From the NCBI GenBank assembly GCA_018398805.1, contig JAGFBZ010000855.1, forward strand, positions 3,534,001-3,598,000: a DNA stretch of 64,000 nt, given 5' to 3'. Position 1 is the stretch's first letter. Every line of letters starts with the position of its first letter. The translations under genes were made by a program, and so were the position numbers. Under the pieces are notes generated by a model. The model did no database searches. It saw only the letters and a program-made list of their open reading frames with translations, and was not told where the DNA came from. The DNA comes from Hirundichthys speculiger. Lineage: Eukaryota; Chordata; Actinopteri; Beloniformes; Exocoetidae. This document shows, piece after piece, positions 1 to 33,600 of the stretch.

Positions 1-57
1 ATAGCTAACATTAGCTCGGGTGCTGCGGGTTTCCTCGCGTTTCCAGACGATACTCAC

Positions 58-207
58 ATTAACAAGCGGGATTGTCCAAACCCCTGTTTCCGGCGCCGCA
101 ACAGTTTCATTTACAGTATTAACTAAAACTACAAAAAAGACCACCCATGGACATAAAACACCTCTAGTGGCACAGTTCCACGTCCGCATCCCGACGGCAG
201 CGTCCAT
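58..207 (-). CDS. tmem87b: Candidate first coding exon of tmem87b (signal peptide), gene runs off the left edge
   Basis: Seen: on the minus strand an ATG at 207 opens 50 codons that end exactly at a strong donor (AAT|GTGAGT at 58/57), phase 0. The peptide starts MDAAVGMRTW, has a hydrophobic run (VLCPWVVFFVVLVN) like a signal peptide, and ends PETGVWTIPLVN. Family knowledge: TMEM87 proteins are Golgi multi-pass proteins with an N-terminal signal peptide followed by a short segment containing a conserved Trp; human TMEM87B has a similar PELGLWLETVN stretch. Context: in mammals TMEM87B lies just downstream of MERTK in the same orientation, and this exon is downstream of mertk on the same strand. 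Inference: exon 1 of tmem87b. The exon is short and the match weak, so another secreted or membrane protein remains possible. Confidence 0.5.
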
Positions 208-710
208 GTTTGTTACGGGACGAAACACTTCTTTTCCGCAGGCGCAGTGAACGCAACAGTCAGAAGAGTAATTTAAGACGATAAAAAAAAGGGCGGGGGG
301 GCGGTGAGGGAATTCTCGCGCAAATACGATGGACACTCAAGAATGTCATTGGACTTCGGAAGCCTTGGAAGGCTGCTGTAGGACTGTAGGCCTATTGTAA
401 TATGCTTCAATGCTTGAGCTTTCCCAGAGAGGACATGTTTTTATCCAGGATATCCTGGAACTGGACCATTCCTTATGCATGCTACTGCAGCTGCAGGTTT
501 TCATAACCCAAGCAGCCACAGAGCATCACTGAGCCACCTCCGTGCTCTGTGATGGGAATAGTATTCCACTATAAAGTCGTTTTGAGAATAGTGGTGTTCC
601 ATTTTTCGCCATTTAATTAAATAGTTTTGAGTTGATTTGTTGATTATAGATGCCCAAAAAGAGTTATTTACACAATTACAGACTGAAAAAAAAAAAGAAA
701 AAAAAATATA
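208..710. other. Upstream flank of the candidate tmem87b exon; no other gene seen
   Basis: The first 100 bases are moderately GC-rich and could hold the 5' UTR and promoter of the minus-strand exon at 58-207. No TATA box is evident. An A-rich run at about 281-290 and a G-rich run at about 291-305 follow. The rest is unassigned AT-rich sequence up to the LINE tail at 711. Confidence 0.3.
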
Positions 711-2311
711 TTCAAGATTCAAGATTCAAGATCTTTATTTGTTACGTACACAATTATACTTTGTACATTGCGCAGTAAAATTTGTTATTGTACCCACAGG
801 GCAAACGCTTTCTTTTTAGAAGAAACAGGAGGGAAAAAAAAAGAGTTAAGTTTAATTAAGTAATAAATAATAAATAAACACACAGTGCAGGAGATGAGAA
901 AAACTATGAAGTTCAAATAAAACAGAGCTGAGAACTGTTCAATATTTTGTTTATTGTGAGTAGTGGTCACAGTTCAGCAGGCGGATGGCCTGAGGAAAGA
1001 AGCTCTTTCCTCATCCGCTCAGTCCTGGTTCTCAGGCAGCGGAGACGCCGGCCTGATGGCAGAGGGGAAAAAAGATAGTGTCCGGGGTGGCTGGGCTGGT
1101 TGAGGATCTTCAGGGCCCTGGTCCTGCAGCGTTTAGTATAAATGTCCTGCAGGTTTGGGAGGGTGGTTCTGATGGTCCGCTCTGCTGAACGAACCACCCT
1201 CTTCAGGGCCAAGAAGTCCTGTTTGGTGCAGCTCCCCATCCAGTGGTGATGCTCCCACACAGGATGCTCTCGATAGTGCAGCTGTAAAAGTTCTTGAGCA
1301 CCCTGAGGGGGAGCCTGAAGTCCCTCAGTCTTCTGAGGAGGAACAGACGCTGTCTGGCCTTCTTCACCGTTGTGGTGATGTGTTGAGTCCAGCACGGGTC
1401 CTGCGAGATGGTCACCCGAGGCATTTAAAGGTGTCCACTCTTTTCCACCTCAGAACCACAGATGACAAGGGGGAGGGGGTCCTCTGCTGCTTCCTGCCTG
1501 CTGTAGTCCACAATCAGCTCCTTCGTCTTGTTGACATTCAGCAGGAGGTGGTTCTCCCTGCACCAGTCATCCAGGTGTGAGACCTCGCTCCTGTAGGCTG
1601 ACTCGTTGTCGTGGGAGATAGACCCACAACAGCGGTGTCATCAGCAAACTTTATGAGGACGTTGGAGTCTGAAGTGGCTACGCAGTCATGAGTGTACAAG
1701 GAGTACAGCAGAGGGCTGAGCACACCGCCCTGAGGGGTTCCGGTGGTTGAGGGTGAGGGGGGATGAGGTGTTGGGTGTCCCAGCCGAAACCACTTTGGGG
1801 TTGCTGGTCAGGAAGCTGTAGAGACCCACCTGCACAAGGAGGAGTACAGGCCCAGGTCGTACAGCTTGGATACCAGTCTGGAGGGAACTATGGTGTTGAA
1901 TGCTGAGCTGTAATCAACAAACAGTATTCTCACATAGTTCCCCCTACCAGTATCCACGTGGGAAAGGGTCTTATGGAGGAGGAGGGCTACGGCATCGTCC
2001 ACAGATCTGTTTGCCCGGTATGCGAACTGTAAAGGGTCTAGGGTGGGGGGCAGGGTGGAGGTGATGAATGCTTTGATCAGTTTCTCAAAGCATTTCATCA
2101 CCACTGAAGTGAGGGCTATTGGTCTGTAGTCCTGTGGGCTGCTGGGGTGAGGTGTTTTGGGGACAGGGACTATGATGGACTTTTTGAAACAGGTGGGGAT
2201 CACACACTGTTTCAGGGAGAGGTTGAATATTTCGGTGAACAGAGGGGCCAGCTGATCAGCACAGGCTTTAAGGACACGTCCACTAATGCCGTCTGGTCCT
2301 GCTGCTCTCCT
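711..2311 (-). mobile_element. CR1/L2-group LINE fragment, decayed
   Basis: Seen: minus-strand reverse transcriptase pieces in several frames. They include a KTPHPSSPQDYRPIALTS block, DYSSAFNTI, LSPLLYSLYTHDC, KFADDTAVVG (catalytic FADD box) and a C-terminal block ending RSAERTIRTTLPNLQDIYTKR and GRRLRCLRTRTERM. Frameshifts and stops break the frame, so the copy is dead. The 3' end carries a short tandem tail (three TTCAAGA units at 711-731 on the plus strand), typical of L2/CR1-type LINEs, which end in short repeats rather than poly(A). The copy is 5' truncated next to a TA microsatellite. It is intergenic, between mertk and the candidate tmem87b exon. The clade name (L2 versus Rex1-like CR1) is from memory. 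Confidence 0.85.
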
Positions 2312-2313
2312 GG

Positions 2314-2338
2314 TATATATATATATATATATATATAT
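2314..2338. repeat. (TA)n microsatellite
   Basis: About 12 TA units, directly at the 5' boundary of the adjacent LINE fragment. Confidence 0.9.
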
Positions 2339-2455
2339 GAAATGATTGAATAAAAACCCAATTTTGGCGGAACAACAACCTGCTTGATGAAAGCTGCTTT
2401 CAATGTAAATATGTTCTAATGATCAGTTTTTCCCTATTGATGCATTCCTCTAAAT

Positions 2456-2847
2456 CAGTGGTTCTCAAACTTTTAATACTGCATACCTCCTGAGAAACTG
2501 TTCAGCTCTCTGAGTACCACCATGATGATATGCCTTTTCAATTAGCTTTAAACACACAGGAAAGATGTTTATTCCTTATTGTGGTTATTTATTACCTTAA
2601 TTGCTACCTTACTGAATCAGACATTTACAACTCTGTCCAACAATTCTCACATACTCATACTCTCATACAGAGGGATTTTAATTATCTCAAGCTACAAATT
2701 TATAATGCATTATATGTTTCCAATTTTTTATTTTTTTTAAAAGTGAAAATGTGGAAAAAATGCGGAACGTTATGATGTTCTTCGCGTACCACCAGAGAGC
2801 GCTGGTGTACCACTGGTGGTACGCATACCACAGTTTGCGCACCACTG
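2456..2847. mobile_element. hAT-type MITE, CAGTGGTTCTCAAAC family
   Basis: Seen: the left end reads CAGTGGTTCTCAAAC and the right end is an imperfect inverted copy (CAGTTTGCGCACCACTG). The flanks are CTCTAAAT (2448-2455) and CTCTAAAC (2848-2855), an 8-bp target duplication with one mismatch, as expected for hAT transposons. The right part is rich in GTACCAC motifs. There is no transposase open frame, so it is non-autonomous. A related GTACCAC fragment lies at about 36541-36592. Confidence 0.8.
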
Positions 2848-2855
2848 CTCTAAAC

Positions 2856-3969
2856 GCATACCTAAAAGTATTAAAAGAAAAAATAAATTCTCTAAGGGGT
2901 AAAAGTGGGTACATTTCACAAGAGAACACCCAAAATACACAGCTTAAAAATGTTTTCCTGGTTTAGATGAATAAAAGAAATAAAAGAAAAAAAGACAAAT
3001 TCAGCACAATATAATTCCGTTGACATGGCAGTTAACAAATCATTGTAAATCCTGAATTTTAATTATGTTGCAGTAACTTTAAATTTAAAGCTAATATGCT
3101 TTAGGATGGGGCAGACAGAAACATTTCATTGTGCACTGATAAAGGTGCCTCCTTGAAGGGAAAGCAAGCATAATAAACACATTTTTGGTGGTACACATTT
3201 ATTTTAATGAAGTCCCCTGGTATGGACTGGTTTAACTGGTTAACCATCTTTTATTTGTGAAAACACACAAAATGTAATGTTTTCATTCTGGAGCCATTTT
3301 GATATGTCACTTTCTGCCAGATTAAGCCATCTGTGATGATGAAGCTTCAAAAATACCAACACAAATAAAATTATATATATTTACACAATACATAGCTAAA
3401 AATTAGGGGAAAATGCTAGTGATTAACTGACAGTATATCTGGACCTTTGGAATGCAAAAGTCTGAATGGAGTCTTGAACTCCAAGTACATCTCATTTTCT
3501 ACGTTCATTACAGAGGTAATGAGGGAAATAAAAGGGCAGGTGTACAGCAAACTCATGCTCAAACTCTGATTAAGAATTCCCCAGAAGATCAGAAACCTGC
3601 AGTTCATCTAGATTCATCTCCACTCCAAAACAAAAATGAGGAAAATTTAAATAAAAAAAGAAAAGTGATGGGAAAGTAATAATTGTGCAACTGCATGAAA
3701 CTAGTTTTTAACCTTGCCATATTTCTTTTTTCTTTTTTTTTTTTTCTTTTCAGGATTTACATGTCTGTACTTAAGAGGAGTATTTTCAAGTTTAAGGGGT
3801 TCTAGTACTACTCATAGACTGGTACTACTTAAAAATTCTAAATTATGTGCTTTAAAACTTGTGCTTTAATATTATTTTTTAAAACCAGTTTCTTTTCTGA
3901 AATATCCCTTGGCCCACTGATTCTGACAGTATTACATCAATGAATCCCAGTTTTTCCAAGCAGTCAGTG
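2856..3969. other. Intergenic sequence between MITE and mertk 3' end; nothing recognised
   Basis: AT-rich DNA with short homopolymer runs (for example a T-rich run at about 3723-3751) and no credible coding frame, RNA gene or element boundary. A longer mertk 3' UTR could extend into it. Confidence 0.4.
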
Positions 3970-3975
3970 TTTATT
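3970..3975 (-). other. mertk: Candidate mertk polyadenylation signal AATAAA
   Basis: TTTATT on the plus strand reads AATAAA on the gene strand, about 380 bases past the mertk stop at 4354-4356. Position is plausible for a short 3' UTR. Other AATAAA hexamers exist further along, so the true cleavage site is uncertain. Confidence 0.35.
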
Positions 3976-4353
3976 TTTCCAATAGAAGATCATTTCATAA
4001 CTTTTCTATACATGTCTATATTTACAATGAAACACATAATTCAATACAGTAAAGAGTTTCACAGTTCAGTGTATCGTAAGCTTATGGAATGTGCTTGACG
4101 TTGACATAAAAAATATTTCCCATCATGGAGATGTAAGCTGGCCACATGAAGCATAAATTGCTTATATGATAATACTACAGAACGTCACCACAAGAAACAT
4201 AAAGATGCTCCTGGTGCAACAATGCAAAATAATTAGTAACCTACTGACGAACCTCGGTGAGAGTTTTATCACAGCTATTATCTGCTGTGTACCAATCGTT
4301 ATAGCAGGAATGAAGTGTCACTGACAGTATCGCCGTGTGTTTGATTTAAAGTA

Positions 4354-25518
<21,165 letters not shown>

Positions 25519-26471
25519 TTTTGTCCCAACCAGTCCTTAAAACGTTACTTGTTTCTTCTTCTCCTTCTCCTTCTGTCCCACAAGTCAAAAAACCTTTTAA
25601 AAATGCGTTGACGTACCAGACGATTCATCACCGGCAAAAGGCGACATGACCCGCGAGAGTGGCTTCCACGCGGCTTGTGTGAAGTTGTGGACCAAAAGTT
25701 GCGTAAATAAAGTTGACTGTTTGGGTAGGTAGCAGGAGGGATCCTTGAAGGCGGGACTGAGCGCAGTCTAAACACAACCACAGTCCAGATAACTGGAGCG
25801 ACAGACTCACAGCAAAAAAAATCTTATCATCCTAAATAAGATTTTTATTTTTCTGTCCTACTGAATCTTCTTTTCTTCTCTATGTTTTATGACAAAAAGA
25901 AAAAGAAAAGAAAAGAGGAGAATACCTTATAATTATAACTTTATACACGCTGATAGTCTTAACTCTTATGTTACGTGCACAACTCCTCCACCGCCTGGTC
26001 AGTTTTAGCAACTGACCAACAAAGCAAATATTTTATTTGACCCAGCTGCAGTGGCATTTCCATGTGAAAATCACACTACAAGGTCTAGATGCTTCCACAC
26101 TTGCACAGATTTTTACATCTGATAAACTGGAAAATCCCAAGGGGAGCGATTCAGTTTCTAGGATTTAAAAGATACTGTGAGTAACTGAGCTCAGTCACCA
26201 TTGGGGTTACTTATCACACATATATTTCCCATCATTATAACGAACAGATGTATCTCTCATGTAGTTTGATCTTATAACAGTTTACAATATTACATTTTTT
26301 GTTACAGGCTACTTTCTGATTTGAAAAAGGGTTAAAAACAGAAAGGAACATCTCCAACAATGCAACATGTACATAGTGCTAATGCAATAACTACAACAAA
26401 ACAGTTTCCTTCAAATGTATTTTTCCTCATTAGCGCCTTTTACCACCTAAGAGTGCTGTGCCACGTTTTTC
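25519..26471. other. Compact lhcgr 3' / mertk 5' intergenic region
   Basis: Both genes are on the minus strand, lhcgr upstream. The lhcgr 3' UTR must lie in the right part and the mertk promoter and 5' UTR in the left part. A pyrimidine-rich CTT/CTC tract lies at about 25553-25576, directly 5' of the mertk start. A candidate lhcgr AATAAA lies at 26032-26037 (gene strand). No TATA box is evident for mertk. Confidence 0.5.
26032..26037 (-). other. lhcgr: Candidate lhcgr polyadenylation signal AATAAA
   Basis: TTTATT on the plus strand, about 435 bases past the lhcgr stop and about 510 bases before the mertk start. Another AATAAA-type hexamer lies near 25845. Confidence 0.35.
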
Positions 26472-27672
26472 TCAGGTCAGCTCTCCCTCCTCTTTTAGGC
26501 GACACTTCTGATGTGACATGGTAGCCAGACTCACTTTGTTTTGAGATTTGTTTTGAGATCCTGAGTTTCTCTTCATTGCATTCTCTGGACAGTAGGCCTT
26601 CAAGCGATAAACGCTGGCCTTGCTTTTGCAGCAACCCAGGGCGCTCATGAGCTGATAAGCGTCCTTTCTGAAAGCCTTGGTGAAGATAGCATAAAGGAAG
26701 GGGTTGGCACAGGAATTAATGGGGAAGAAGAGGACCAGCAGAATTTTGGAGTTGGTAACTGTAATGAGGGGAAACTTGAAAGCAGCAGAGATGGCGAAAA
26801 AGGAGATGGGCGCCATGCAGAGAAAATCAGTGAAGATGAGCACCGCCATGCGCTTGGCGATCCTGGTGTCCGCATTTCTTTTAGGAAACTCGGGGTTCTT
26901 CACAGCTAGGTAGATCAGCACATAGCAAACGCACACAACAATGAATGCACTCACGTTGAGGAGGAGGGCCGTTATGATGAAGGCTTGAGCTAGGGGCGAT
27001 TCTATGCTCATGGGTAAACACATGCTGACTTTGGTGTAGCTGCTCACGCCAACCAGGGGCAGCAGGCCCATTCCCAAACAGATGAGCCAACCAGCTGCCA
27101 TTATTCCTGCTGCTTGTGTAAGAACCAGGTGGCGCTCTACTTCCAGAGCATTTGTAATGGTGTGCCAGCGCTCCAGGGTGATGGTGGAAAGCGTGTAAAC
27201 TGACAGCTCGCTGCCAAACACAGACAGGAAGCCTGCAGCGCTACAGCCAGGCCCTGTCTGCCACTCAATAGCATACTGACTGTAGTGACCCTGTGTTTGC
27301 AAGTCTACCGTAGCTATCACCAGAAGGTAGACCCCAATGCAGAGGTCAGCAAAAGCGAGATGGCACATGAGAAACCGCGGCACTGTCAGCTTGTTCCGAC
27401 TGGCAAAGAAAACCAAGATTACCATCAAGTTACCTGTAATAGCCAGTATGTTGATGAACCAAATTGCCACTCTGAGAAAACTGAAACCTACAAGGTCCTC
27501 ACAGGGATTGAAAGCATCTGCCTCAGGTGTGCAAACTAACGTCGAGCCAGTGTAACACAAGTCCAGTTCTGGATAGAGATAGTCATTGTCCATAAATGGG
27601 TCAGCTTCTGGGAGACGTGGCATGCCCATAAGAAGAGTTGTGTCTGCTGAGCCTCCAATAACACCCTGAACA
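26472..27672 (-). CDS. lhcgr: lhcgr exon 11: hinge end, seven-transmembrane domain, cytoplasmic tail
   Basis: Seen: [12 protein letters not shown] (residues about 334-345) matches the sulfotyrosine region needed for hormone binding, followed by the conserved DAFNPCED (about 358-365). Seven hydrophobic helices follow. TM2 Asp is in LAFADLC, the TM3 motif is ERW (about 473-475, the glycoprotein-receptor form of DRY), loop 3 is [18 protein letters not shown]6 [16 protein letters not shown]7 [16 protein letters not shown], with CC as likely palmitoylation sites after it. The 5' boundary is the acceptor AAACAG|TGTTC at 27672. The tail ends GELT. Confidence 0.95.
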
Positions 27673-30600
27673 CTGTTTTTCAATGAGACAGAAACAAAAA
27701 CAGAGGAAATTGATCTCTGAGGGGTGAAACTTCCAAGATAGTACTTTTTGTTTCTGCAAGCCTAAACCTTTCATAAACTACCATAGCCAGAGGAGAGAAA
27801 ATAAGATATTTTGTCATGACCAAAAACAAAAAACAAAACCCTTACCTTGCTGATGGATCCCCCTCGTCACAAGATGTGTAGTTATTATTCCATGGTGGGC
27901 TGATTGAAAGTTCCCTGGATAAACGGACAAAAAAAAAGTCAAAAACGCATCACCAACTTTGCCAGAATATTACCATCTGACACATTGGGATGATGAAAAA
28001 TTCTATTACAGTGAAAGGTTTTGCAAATAACAGGTGACCTAATTTCCAAAATACAAAAGAGACATTCCACTAATATTTGAATGCTTTTAAAATAACAAAA
28101 CATGAAAATGACCCCAGGTTTGAACATCCTGAGTGGTTACCACTTATTAAAAACCCCTCTGGCATATACTACAGGTTGAGATCACACATTTGTTCTCAGC
28201 AAATCTAACAAGAGTTTTGTTTGAATTATTTTAAGCTATTCTACCTACAAAAGACTTCTAGATCTGTGGGATCAGTCTGTCTTTAACCATTTCTAGAATA
28301 TAAATATATGTTGTTTCATGAAGTTTCCAAACCTTTGTTTTTTTTCCAAACAAACAAAACTCCAAAAAGCTCAATTTTACCTTGTTTCCAAAATGCATCA
28401 GCATCGTTTAAATGTTCATTCACAAACTTCTGCAGCATAGTTTTGTGGTGAGGAAGAGTTTTGTTCTGATGATTCTTCCATGAAGGTCAACTGAATAATA
28501 TATATCTCCACTCTGGAGTCTGTAAAATCATCTTGAAGTTCTTTTGCAATCAGATGGATCACTTTGACTTGCTCTTCTTCCAAGTCTAAAAGAAGTCCAC
28601 TATTTCTTACATTACAAACTAAAGACACAACAAACAGCTGTCTTGTTCTTGCCCTCTTACACTTTTAAAGTGTCTATCATTTAAAAATTTTTAGAGTCTC
28701 AATCAACTGCTTGGTTTTTGATTTGTTTTATAAAACTATATAAAGGGGACATTTGTATGTATGTGTGTGTGTGTGTGTGTGTGTGGAGGGGGGAGGAGGG
28801 GTGCAAAAGTGAAAAATTACAGGTTATTATATAACCTTGTCACTTTGGAAGGGCCGAGATCTGTATATCATTCAGTGGGCTTTTCACATTTGCAGGGTTC
28901 TGTGACGTCAAGAATCATTCAGCTTGCTCGTATTTGAGCTGAAATAATGATTTCAATCGGAGCCACACCCTGTGTATAACTGTGGGTGGAGCTGATTGGC
29001 TGACTGCCCCCCCTAAGACCAGCTGCTAAGAAGGGATGGTTTAAAGACATATTGAAAAGGAAGATTTTGAACAATATCCATGTGGTATTTTGACTGTGTC
29101 ACTGGCATTTTATTAATACTTCAGGAAATTGCATCAGTTTCTGAAGAAAGGGGCAAAATATGTCTCCTTAAAAATGTCAGGATTTTCACTAGATTTAATT
29201 TGAGTCATCTGGTTATTCTTATACAAAAGCCACAACCTCAAAGTCTGAAATCTTAGCAAAGACTTTTTAAGAACTAAAATCTATTAAAGCTGCCCAGTCT
29301 TTGTAATTGCTGTCAAAAATATTCCAAATAAATCTATGTTTTTAAACATAGAGTAAGGTATTCAATATGATTTCTAACAAGCCTCAGTATCCACTACCCG
29401 ACTATCTTGTAAGTACATATAAAACAAACAAAAAACAATGGCCTTCATACACAGCCTTGATTCCATAAACTGTCTATGTTTTAACATTTGCTACCTCCAA
29501 CTCTGACTCTGACTGTCTTTTCCTCAGTGCCACAGTCTCTAAATCATACAACATCGCAGATCTCACCAGCGTCTTGTACACCTTTCCTTTCATTTGTGCT
29601 GAAACTCCTTTATCACGCATCACACCTGAAACTTTTCTCCACCTATTATAACCGGCTTGCACACACTTCTTCACCTCTTTTCCACACTCTCTGTTGCTCC
29701 AAACTGTTGACCCGAAGTACATAAAATCCTCCACTTTCTTTATCTCTGCTCTCTGTAGCCTCACCGTTCCACTTGGGTTCCTCTCATTCACACACATGTA
29801 TTCTATCTTCCTGCAACTAACCTTCATTCCTCTCCTTTCCAGGGCATACCTCCACCTCTCTAGCTTTTCTTCCACCTGCTCTCTGCTCTCACTACAGATC
29901 ACAATGTCATCTGCAAACATCATAGGCCATGGAGATTCCTGTCTAACCTCATCTGTCCGTCTGTCCATCTGATCCTTGATGCAGTCCCACCTCCACCTTG
30001 AACTCTTCTATCACACCTACAGCACACCTCGCCATTGTCTTACAGCTCTCATACATGTCCCGCACCACTCTAACATACTTCTCTGCTACTCCAGACTCCC
30101 TCATACAGTACTATAGCTCCTTCCTTGGCACCCTGTCATCTGCTTTCCCAAGGTCCACAAAGAGATAATGCAGCTCCTTCTGGCCTTCTCTGTACTTTTC
30201 TATCAGCCTCCTCAAAGCCAACATTGTATCTATTGTACTCTTCTTTGGTATGAAACCATACTGCTGTTCATAAATGCTCACTTTTGTCCTTAGTCTAGGT
30301 TCCACTATTGTTCCCCATAACTTCATTGTGTGACTCATCAACTTTATTCCTCTGTAGCTGCCACAACTCTGCACATCTCCCCTGTTCTTAAAAAATGGCA
30401 CCAGCACACTTCTTCATTCTTCAGGCATCCTCTCACTCTCTAAGATCTTGTTGAATGCCCAAGTCAAAAACTCTACTGCCACCTCTCCTAGACACTTCCA
30501 TACTCCCACAGGTGTATCATCAGGACCAACTGCTTTTTCACTCTTCATCCTCTTCAATGTCCTCCTCACTTCAGCCTTACTAACCTTTGCTACCTCCTGG

Positions 30601-33600
30601 TCAACAACAATCACCTCTTCTTCTCTTAGTTCTCTTTCATTTTCCTCATTTACCAACTATTCAAAGTACTCTCTCCATCTTCCTGTCACACTCCTAGCAT
30701 CTGTCACTACATTTCCATCTCTATCCTTAATCACCCTAGCCTGCTGCACATCCTTCCCATCTCGATCTCTAATCCGTGAAGACATCTATCCTTGGTCAAC
30801 CTGTTAGATGGACAGTACAAGTCACCTGTGAGTGTTCCAGCTCAACAGTACGCAGCAGTGGCTGTTGTAGGTGAGATGAGCCTCTCGGAGGCTCTTCAGT
30901 CCCTGCAGAGGAGGCAAACTTTTCAGAGCGTAGGCTGACTGAGCTGACAACACCAGAACTGACTCTAGTCCTTGTGATGGTAACTTTGTGACAGCTGTTG
31001 CAGAGACATCCCTGTGAAATAACAATGACAATATGACACAAACACTTCTAAGTTGTTTTTCTAGTTGTATGATGTCTTACCATAGCAAATATATTCAGCA
31101 TAATGGAATTTTTATGAGGTTTAGAAATATATATCTTACAAGACTCCAGGGCCCATGGCTCCTTTAAAAGCATATGTGTGAATCTTTCCAAGATTTCTAT
31201 TATTCTTCAAAACCCTAAAAACAACAGAACGCAGAGTTAATGAGCAGAATCGTGATGTGGTCAGAGCTGAAATTTGATGCGAGGCATTTCATTTGAGACA
31301 AAAGAAAACAAACAAACAGTGAAATACAGCTTATCTATCTTGGTCCCATTGAAGGCATGATTATGTATTTCTCTGATGCCGTTGTTGTACAGGTTCCTAC
31401 AAACATAAGTCACAATGTTGTGGTGTGGCGGTATAGTCTTTTCTTTTGAAAAACATTCAAAACAGACTAAATGAAAATGCAAACCCAATAAGAAAAAAAA
31501 TAAAGATGTCCAGCTGCACTTACATTGTAACATATCCTTTAGTCATTCCAGTGAAAGCGTTTGGAGGCACTTCAAGTAGATAAAGATTATCACAGATATC
31601 CCTGCAAGAGTAGAACAGTTCAGGCTGAATAAACTGATTCATTACAGTGTTTAAGTATCCAAGCTACGCAAATTAATAGAATTCAAGACTTTAATGACAG
31701 ACTTACAGGATAAAATCCGATTCAAGAGAATTGATTGATGTAATATCAGGGAAAACTGTGATACCAGTGTTTGAGATGCTCCTGCAATGACAAGGAAAAT
31801 GTGGTGTTGGAAACCAAAAGAGAAAGTGCAGAAAAGGCTTGTCGTAAATCAAACTGTTAGGCGTCTTCTGTGTCTTATGCCAGATTCAGATAAAAACAAA
31901 TACATTTGCGTGTAATTTTCAAATCCTCTCACAGGTAGTGAAGTCTTGGAAGGTTGTTAAATGCCCTTCTGTCAATGTGCATCAGACTCCTTGTGTTCTG
32001 GATTGATCTGTGAGACGACATAAAACGTGAGTGGATACTGAGGTGCGCTGTGGCAATTGTCACTGTAATTCATTCATAAAAACAAAAGACTTACATTTCA
32101 GAGAGGTTGTGAAGGTTGTTAAATGCTAATGCCTCGACAGTTTCCAGGGTTATACTCTGAGCAATCTCACTGTGTACAGCAGAACCAAACCACTAATTTA
32201 ACACTATAACACTGAAAAGAAGATATAAAAGCCACTTGATGGCAAAATAATCTCTGACCAGATTTATTTATGAGACTGTACAACAGAAGCAATAGAAAGG
32301 TCAGATTAAAAACAATGTCCATTTCCATATTTTTACTGCGTTTCCTGTATTTATTAAATAACTGACAATGCATTGATTTATCATTTTGCCAAAAAACTAA
32401 AAGTGAATGTTTGTCAGTGGAAGAAATATAATACGTACATCCTCTGGACTCCTCTCAAACCTTCAAAAGAATGGCTTGAAATAGTTTTCAAAGAGAGATG
32501 ATAAAGAAACCTAGAAAAGAACAGGGAGAGGACCATTTCTGTATGTTAAATAAATATACAGTAAATAATTCAATCAACAAATCAGTTATAGTTATAGTTA
32601 TAGTTTCGGCTGTCTTCATGTCAGTAGTTCAGTAAATATTTAAATCTAACAAGTAAAATTGCCATTAAATTCATAATTTCCCACCTTATCCTCACATGTA
32701 TGCACTCTCTGTTCAGAGAATGAACAGAGCGTTTGGTGAACAGAGCGTTTGGTGGCGTTTGATACAATCATGAGGCCGCTAGCCTTGCTGTTCACAGAAA
32801 CTTATCAGCAGCGATTCAAGGTTCTGTGTTTTACCAGAGTAGAGGTCAAGATTCCTCACCTTCAAGGCTCGTGACAGTCTGGCGAACTCTACGAGGGAGC
32901 TCTGAAGCAGGCAATGGTCATAAAGGTAGAGAAGATGCTCTGTGTGCTTGACCTTGTGAGGCCAACTTGACATGTTCTTCACAGGTAATTAAAACTAGCA
33001 CATGCTGTGATGCTCTTGCTAAATGAGGCGATCATTGGGGTCTGTCCATAGTTTTTTTTTCTTCTTTTCATTTCATTATTATTTTTGTTTGATTTTTTTT
33101 ATGCACGTGCATTAACATTGACAGAGCAAGTGGCTTCCTCCTGGATAAACAAGAATGTTTTATAAAGCAGCTATTCTCTCTTTCTCTTCTTAAATCAACA
33201 TCTTGAATGATCAAATGGTGAAAAACAGTAAGGTATCTCCCACTTATGTTGTAGAGAAAAAAGGGACATTTAAGTGACATACAAGAATATCTAAGAATCC
33301 CAGCACTACTTGGTTTCAGTGCATGTTTGCCAAAAGAAATACATGTGTGTAAGACACAATTAGACCACATTCAGACTGCATGAGGTCTTCAAAATATTAT
33401 CATATGTGGATAATCACTGCAATGACTAAACTTCTTTTGACTGTTACTGTTGAACTGTTGGCTGATGTCAACAAACCTCCAATATATCTAAGGCTTACAG
33501 GTCCAAAGATCTGTTTAAGAGAGCTGGAATAGGCTCCATAGCAACCTTAATGGGATGAAATGTGAAAAAAAAGAATGTATGGAATCAGGACAACATTTTA

